Origin: a virus | DNA: 25,795 nucleotides | Virus record (IMG/VR): IMGVR_UViG_3300042907_000375 | Coordinates: 1 to 25,795 of that record | Direction: 5' to 3' (one strand) | Shown here: one piece after another, positions 22,656 through 25,795 of the stretch | How the letters are laid out: each line of letters starts with the position of its first letter | How positions within the stretch are numbered: position 1 is the first letter of the stretch | The notes under the pieces: model-generated | Seen by the model: only the letters and a program-made list of their open reading frames with translations | The model's database searches: none | What the model was told of the DNA's origin: nothing | Translations under genes and position numbers: made by a program

Positions 22656-23057
22656 TCAGTGGTTTAGCTGTAGATCAATCTTCACTCTATCTAGGAGTGT
22701 AAGGACTCTCTTTTTGTATTCGAACCCTAGTAGTCCTGCTTTTTCACCTTTGGTATATGGCGCAACTCTTCCGAGTAGCGTGTATTGCTCTGAAGTAGGA
22801 TCAATAATTTTACCATTCTTGTCTACTATCCACCAGTGGTAGAGAGCTTCGTCATCTAGTGCGCGCCACATGTGGACATTCTTTGGGCCAAATATCTTGT
22901 AGATAACACCAGAGGCGGTGTGACAATGACCATAAGTGCCATTGCTACCGCCTCTGATATTTCTTTCTTGCATCTTCTTTGGAAGAAGATCAATAGATAG
23001 ATTACGCCGAATCGAATCGATAACAAGGTTAAGATTTTCTTCGGTGTAATCTAGCAT
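22656..23057 (-). CDS. Hypothetical protein with possible Cys-His-Asp (papain/transglutaminase-like) motif
   Basis: This 133-residue protein has no recognised family. GTYGHCHTASGVIYKIFG puts a Cys at the start of a helix. ALYHWWIVDKNGKIIDPTSE then gives a His in a strand and an Asp-Pro-Thr at the next strand. Cys-helix, His-strand, Asp in that order is the pattern of papain-like and transglutaminase-like folds. The N-terminal 35 residues are charged helices, and there is no signal peptide, so it would act in the cytoplasm. The ATG at 23057 overlaps the ParB-like stop (TAATG). Enzyme activity is a guess from motif order. Confidence 0.65.
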   Translation of the reverse strand: MLDYTEENLNLVIDSIRRNLSIDLLPKKMQERNIRGGSNGTYGHCHTASGVIYKIFGPKNVHMWRALDDEALYHWWIVDKNGKIIDPTSEQYTLLGRVAPYTKGEKAGLLGFEYKKRVLTLLDRVKIDLQLNH

Positions 23058-24211
23058 TATGCGTCTTCGTAATCTTCTTCTTCTTCGTCAGCGCCTTCGA
23101 TTACTGCGGTGAGTCCATTTGTGATAGCCTTAGCAGCGTTCATCTGTACCAGAATCTCCAATTCTTGCTTGGTAAATTCTAATATTTCTCCGCTGTTGAT
23201 GCTATCCAATTCGTTTACAGCATCTTGCGGTAAGAAACCGATAACTTCGAATGGGAAACGCCCAGTCTTTTTGTAGAAGTTGAAAACCTTTATCAACATA
23301 GACTTGTATGTTTCGACGTTATCAACAATCGACAGACGGTTCTCGGCAAGTGTTCCTTGAGAATTGGGCGACTTAACGTGGCCAATGAAATAAGATTCTT
23401 TGCCATCTTCGTTAAACTTTTTCATCGCGTGGTAGATACCCTTGATGAAGTATCCCTTGTCAAGCATAGCGAAGCCATGCTTGCCCTTTCGAGTATCGAT
23501 CTTGCCGTGTGCAACATGCTTAAACTTTTTCTGCATAGTATCGGCGAAATCTTCTTTCGTCATAGCATTCCAGTTGACGAAACTAGTTGCTGGTGAAGTA
23601 CGCGAACACACGATAGCAGTAATGGTGCCAATGCGAGAGTTGCTGAAGTAAGGGCAGCACTTCTTAACAAAAGCGCGGATTTCATCTTCAGTGTTACCAA
23701 TCTCTTTAGCTACTACGACTGCCTGCACGGCACGTGCCACATCTTCGTTATCGGCCGCTGCGCGCGGCTTAGAGTGGTTGTCACGCATTGCTGCGAGAGT
23801 TTGTGAGGTGAGATACCCAACACCATCGGCGCCAAGTTCAACAACTTCAAAGAAGTATCCTTTGTAACCAAGAGCTTTCAGAATCGGTAAGCGGTGATTG
23901 CCGCCGACCATGCCGTGTGTGCGAACGTTTCCGTTGCTATCGGTCTTTGGTACAGGGAGTTTGTAGAGAATAGGTAGATCACAGCGAGTATCGATACCTT
24001 CTGCGAAGCTGATAGCCAGTTCTGCGGCATTTGCGCTGTTCTGACCCTTTACACGCCACGGGTTATTCTGTAGGTCGTGGTCGATATTGCGAAATTCAAT
24101 CCACTCTCTTCCGATGTAGTTGACACCTTCTAGTGTGGCAAGTTCTGAGTTAACATTGTGTTCAAACAAGTTAATGTTATCCCTTGTTAAGGGATGCTTG
24201 ATAATAGCCAT
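23057..24211 (-). CDS. ParB/sulfiredoxin-fold protein
   Basis: This 384-residue protein's N-terminal third resembles ParB-like domains. A strand with DLPILYKLPV is followed by GMVGGNHRLPILKALGYKGY, the GxHR nucleotide-binding box of the superfamily. A helical middle (NEDVARAVQAVVVAKEIGNT; EIRAFVKKCCPYF) could hold a DNA-binding helix-turn-helix. The tail is very acidic (EGADEEEEDYEDA). Members act as CTP-dependent DNA clamps or as nucleases; which applies here is unclear. Start: GGAGG lies 5 nt before the ATG at 24211, whereas the ATG at 24223 is inside the ribosome-site region. It is followed directly by the Cys-His gene. Confidence 0.72.
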   Translation of the reverse strand: MAIIKHPLTRDNINLFEHNVNSELATLEGVNYIGREWIEFRNIDHDLQNNPWRVKGQNSANAAELAISFAEGIDTRCDLPILYKLPVPKTDSNGNVRTHGMVGGNHRLPILKALGYKGYFFEVVELGADGVGYLTSQTLAAMRDNHSKPRAAADNEDVARAVQAVVVAKEIGNTEDEIRAFVKKCCPYFSNSRIGTITAIVCSRTSPATSFVNWNAMTKEDFADTMQKKFKHVAHGKIDTRKGKHGFAMLDKGYFIKGIYHAMKKFNEDGKESYFIGHVKSPNSQGTLAENRLSIVDNVETYKSMLIKVFNFYKKTGRFPFEVIGFLPQDAVNELDSINSGEILEFTKQELEILVQMNAAKAITNGLTAVIEGADEEEEDYEDA

Positions 24212-24290
24212 TTTGGCCTCCATAATTTAGGTGAGGACATGATTGTCCGTCCCTTGTTTTCTATGCCTTAAAAAAGGACTATAGAAACCT

Positions 24291-25577
24291 TTATCGTCCC
24301 ACTTGGGACAAATACTTTGCTTTTGTTTCTTCCCAATCAAGATAGATTAGGTCATCATAGAATAGACGTTCGGTCGAAACACGACCTTGTTCTTTCAGAG
24401 ACTTGATTCTCTTTGCGGCATACTTCTCTTTCCAGAGAGTGCCGAGAGCTTCATATGAGGTATCGAAAGACTTGACCAGTTGGCTTTCGTCAATCTCACC
24501 GCGAAGAAACTCACATGTGTTATTATATAGTGGACTAAAATAGATACCCCTGTGATGTTCAGACTTAATAATATCTTTCGGCACGCCAAGTTTCGAATAG
24601 GTGAATGTGTAGGAACGATTACGATGGTCGCGCTTATATGGCTGACCCGACGGCTTCGTTGCGCCGTACCATTCGAAATACTTACGAGTGTGGTTCTTTG
24701 CAAGCCAGTTCAGCAATAGTCTGATTGTCGGCTTGGTACATTCGTATGATACAGAACCAGAAGAAAAGCCCATCTTCTTCCAATGCTTTAGATTATCATA
24801 CTGAGAAAGGCCGCCAGCCTTGTCTTTACCATAGAGAGAAGTGGTGGTCACGCCCGCGAGGACATCGCCATACTGTCTCTTCCACTGTGTCTGTACTTCA
24901 TCAGATAGACACAATAAGGCCAGAAGCTTACCGCCAACATAGTTATAGCCAAGAGGCTGCAACGGTACAATAGTAGAACCGATTGCAGTATAATTGATCA
25001 TATGACCTTGTGTCTTCTTTTCACGTTCCCAGCCAATAAACTTGTCGCGCGGAGTCAAATCAAGGAAGTCGGATGAAATGCAGATAAGGCCGAGATACTT
25101 ACCGCTCTTGTTGTCCATTACCAGATAGTTGAGATTACGACCAATGTTAGAGTTGTTCTTCATAGTCGAAGTGAAGTTGCGAATCATATTCCATGTTTCA
25201 GACAATTCGGCTTCTTTAGTATAGACTAGAACAGGCTCAAGATTCATATAGTCATCAACAGATTCAGGATACCAGACATTATTCTTTGTCTGTTTAATCC
25301 ATTCACCCTTGTCTAAGTCTTTCATTTGCACTTCATCGCCGAAAAGTGTAGATACATGCTGAGTAGGATACTTTTCATGAATCTCGCACCACTTCTGGTA
25401 TAGAGTATATTCACCAACAGTCATCTTACAGACGTTTGATAGATCGGTAATGATAGCATTACGGACCTCATCATCTGTTACATCAGGAATATCTTCCAAA
25501 GGATTAGTGGCTTGCCACTCATTCCATTGAGCTTCTAGATGAGGATCGTGCTTCACTTCTTCAATTTCTTCTGTCAT
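24291..25577 (-). CDS. DUF4338 / DruA-like protein
   Basis: This 428-residue protein has a central region, YLGLICISSDFLDLTPRDKF then IGW, followed by IGSTIVPLQPLGYNYVGGKL and YGDVLAGVTTTSLYGK. It fits the DUF4338 pattern (LG...RD..IGW, then a hydrophobic block, then YG...L..T). DUF4338 is the family of DruA from Druantia defence systems, whose biochemical activity I do not know to be settled. Versions of this gene occur in T4-like phages without other Druantia genes, as here (no DruE helicase). It starts with an ATGA overlap on the gp46 stop, so it is translated with a recombination protein. A DNA-processing role is inferred from this link. Confidence 0.7.
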   Translation of the reverse strand: MTEEIEEVKHDPHLEAQWNEWQATNPLEDIPDVTDDEVRNAIITDLSNVCKMTVGEYTLYQKWCEIHEKYPTQHVSTLFGDEVQMKDLDKGEWIKQTKNNVWYPESVDDYMNLEPVLVYTKEAELSETWNMIRNFTSTMKNNSNIGRNLNYLVMDNKSGKYLGLICISSDFLDLTPRDKFIGWEREKKTQGHMINYTAIGSTIVPLQPLGYNYVGGKLLALLCLSDEVQTQWKRQYGDVLAGVTTTSLYGKDKAGGLSQYDNLKHWKKMGFSSGSVSYECTKPTIRLLLNWLAKNHTRKYFEWYGATKPSGQPYKRDHRNRSYTFTYSKLGVPKDIIKSEHHRGIYFSPLYNNTCEFLRGEIDESQLVKSFDTSYEALGTLWKEKYAAKRIKSLKEQGRVSTERLFYDDLIYLDWEETKAKYLSQVGR

Positions 25578-25795
25578 ACCAACCTGCTAAAATTCCTGAT
25601 TTTTTCGAACCGATAAGTCTTATCGAACTTGTCGGCAATGGCATCCGTCTTATGTGATATAATATATGTATTTGTGTCATCTGTCAAGGTCTGAATTATC
25701 TTTAAGAATTCATCAGTGCCATTAGCATCAAGGCTTCCGTCCAAGATTTCATCCAGTATCAATAGATTTGTATTGACGGAATTCTTCATCTTGGC
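25574..25795 (-). CDS. 46: Recombination endonuclease subunit gp46, C-terminal fragment (runs off the right edge)
   Basis: The last 73 residues of an SbcC/Rad50-type ATPase, open to the window edge, so the start lies outside. LLILDEILDGSLDANGTDEF contains Walker B with the catalytic Glu and the following D-loop, and NTYIISHKTDAIADKFDKTY contains the H-loop His. These are the C-terminal ATPase motifs of gp46, which works with the gp47 nuclease in end resection and recombination-dependent replication. The frame runs through the edge without a break. The stop overlaps the next start (ATGA). Confidence 0.9.
   Translation of the reverse strand, partial: AKMKNSVNTNLLILDEILDGSLDANGTDEFLKIIQTLTDDTNTYIISHKTDAIADKFDKTYRFEKIRNFSRLV

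Noticed and set aside
24237-24300. Stem-loop TTCTAT...ATAGAA between the DUF4338 and ParB-like genes
   Set aside because: Weak, AT-rich, with the T run in the loop instead of after the stem; not a convincing terminator.
1-25795. tRNA genes, CRISPR arrays, integrase or insertion sequences
   Set aside because: None recognised on either strand; the repeats seen are coding repeats in the fibre gene.

Overview
The window is a stretch of a T4-superfamily myovirus genome. The evidence is a conserved replication block in T4 gene order, all on the minus strand: sliding clamp gp45, a DsbA-like protein, clamp-loader subunits gp44 and gp62, and RegA. The C-terminus of recombination subunit gp46 enters at the right edge. 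Two things point to an alphaproteobacterial, probably rhizobial, host: an IbpA-type Hsp20 gene whose long leader ends in a ROSE-like RNA thermometer hairpin, and near-perfect housekeeping-sigma promoters (TTGACA, 17 nt, TATAAT). The host is inferred, not shown. Every gene I accept is on the minus strand, so transcription runs from right (25795) to left (1). Genes are packed with ATGA or TAATG overlaps, which suggests coupled translation.

In order of transcription: (i) 25795-22341 holds partial gp46, a DUF4338/DruA-like protein, a ParB-like protein, a possible Cys-His protein and a small unknown. (ii) 22340-18410 holds a CobT-like HExxH/VWA protein, a CobS-like AAA+ ATPase and a small winged-helix protein. 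Each of the three has its own strong promoter, and the last also has an inverted repeat over its predicted transcription start. (iii) 18410-13687 holds a glycosyltransferase-like protein, dNMP kinase, gp45, a DsbA-like protein, two small unknowns, gp44, gp62 and RegA. (iv) 13685-10810 holds virion-type genes (a structural protein, a PAAR spike tip, a small protein, a repetitive fibre) with dUTPase among them. (v) 10806-8908 holds Hsp20 behind the thermometer, a 50-residue protein and a phosphate-binding PstS. (vi) 8895-1 is an eleven-gene glycan module: three glycosyltransferases (one GT10 fucosyltransferase-like), a GT-like protein, a kinase, a nucleotidyltransferase-HAD fusion, GDP-mannose 4,6-dehydratase, a GDP-fucose synthase/ColC-type enzyme, a ColD-like 3-dehydratase, a DUF4254-like protein and a partial glycosyltransferase-like protein.

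The glycan module reads as a pathway from host GDP-mannose to GDP-L-fucose or, more interestingly, GDP-L-colitose, plus transferases to use it. Its aminotransferase-family member has His where the PLP-binding Lys should be, which is the signature of 3-dehydratases. The likely uses are decoration of the virion, of phage DNA or of the host surface; the sequence cannot decide between them.

The most striking regulatory features are the ROSE-like thermometer and three terminators that carry a TATATAC motif 32-41 nt before the next gene. The second feature suggests late promoters built into terminators. No tRNA, CRISPR array, integrase or insertion sequence was seen, and no gene-free stretch exceeds 300 bases.
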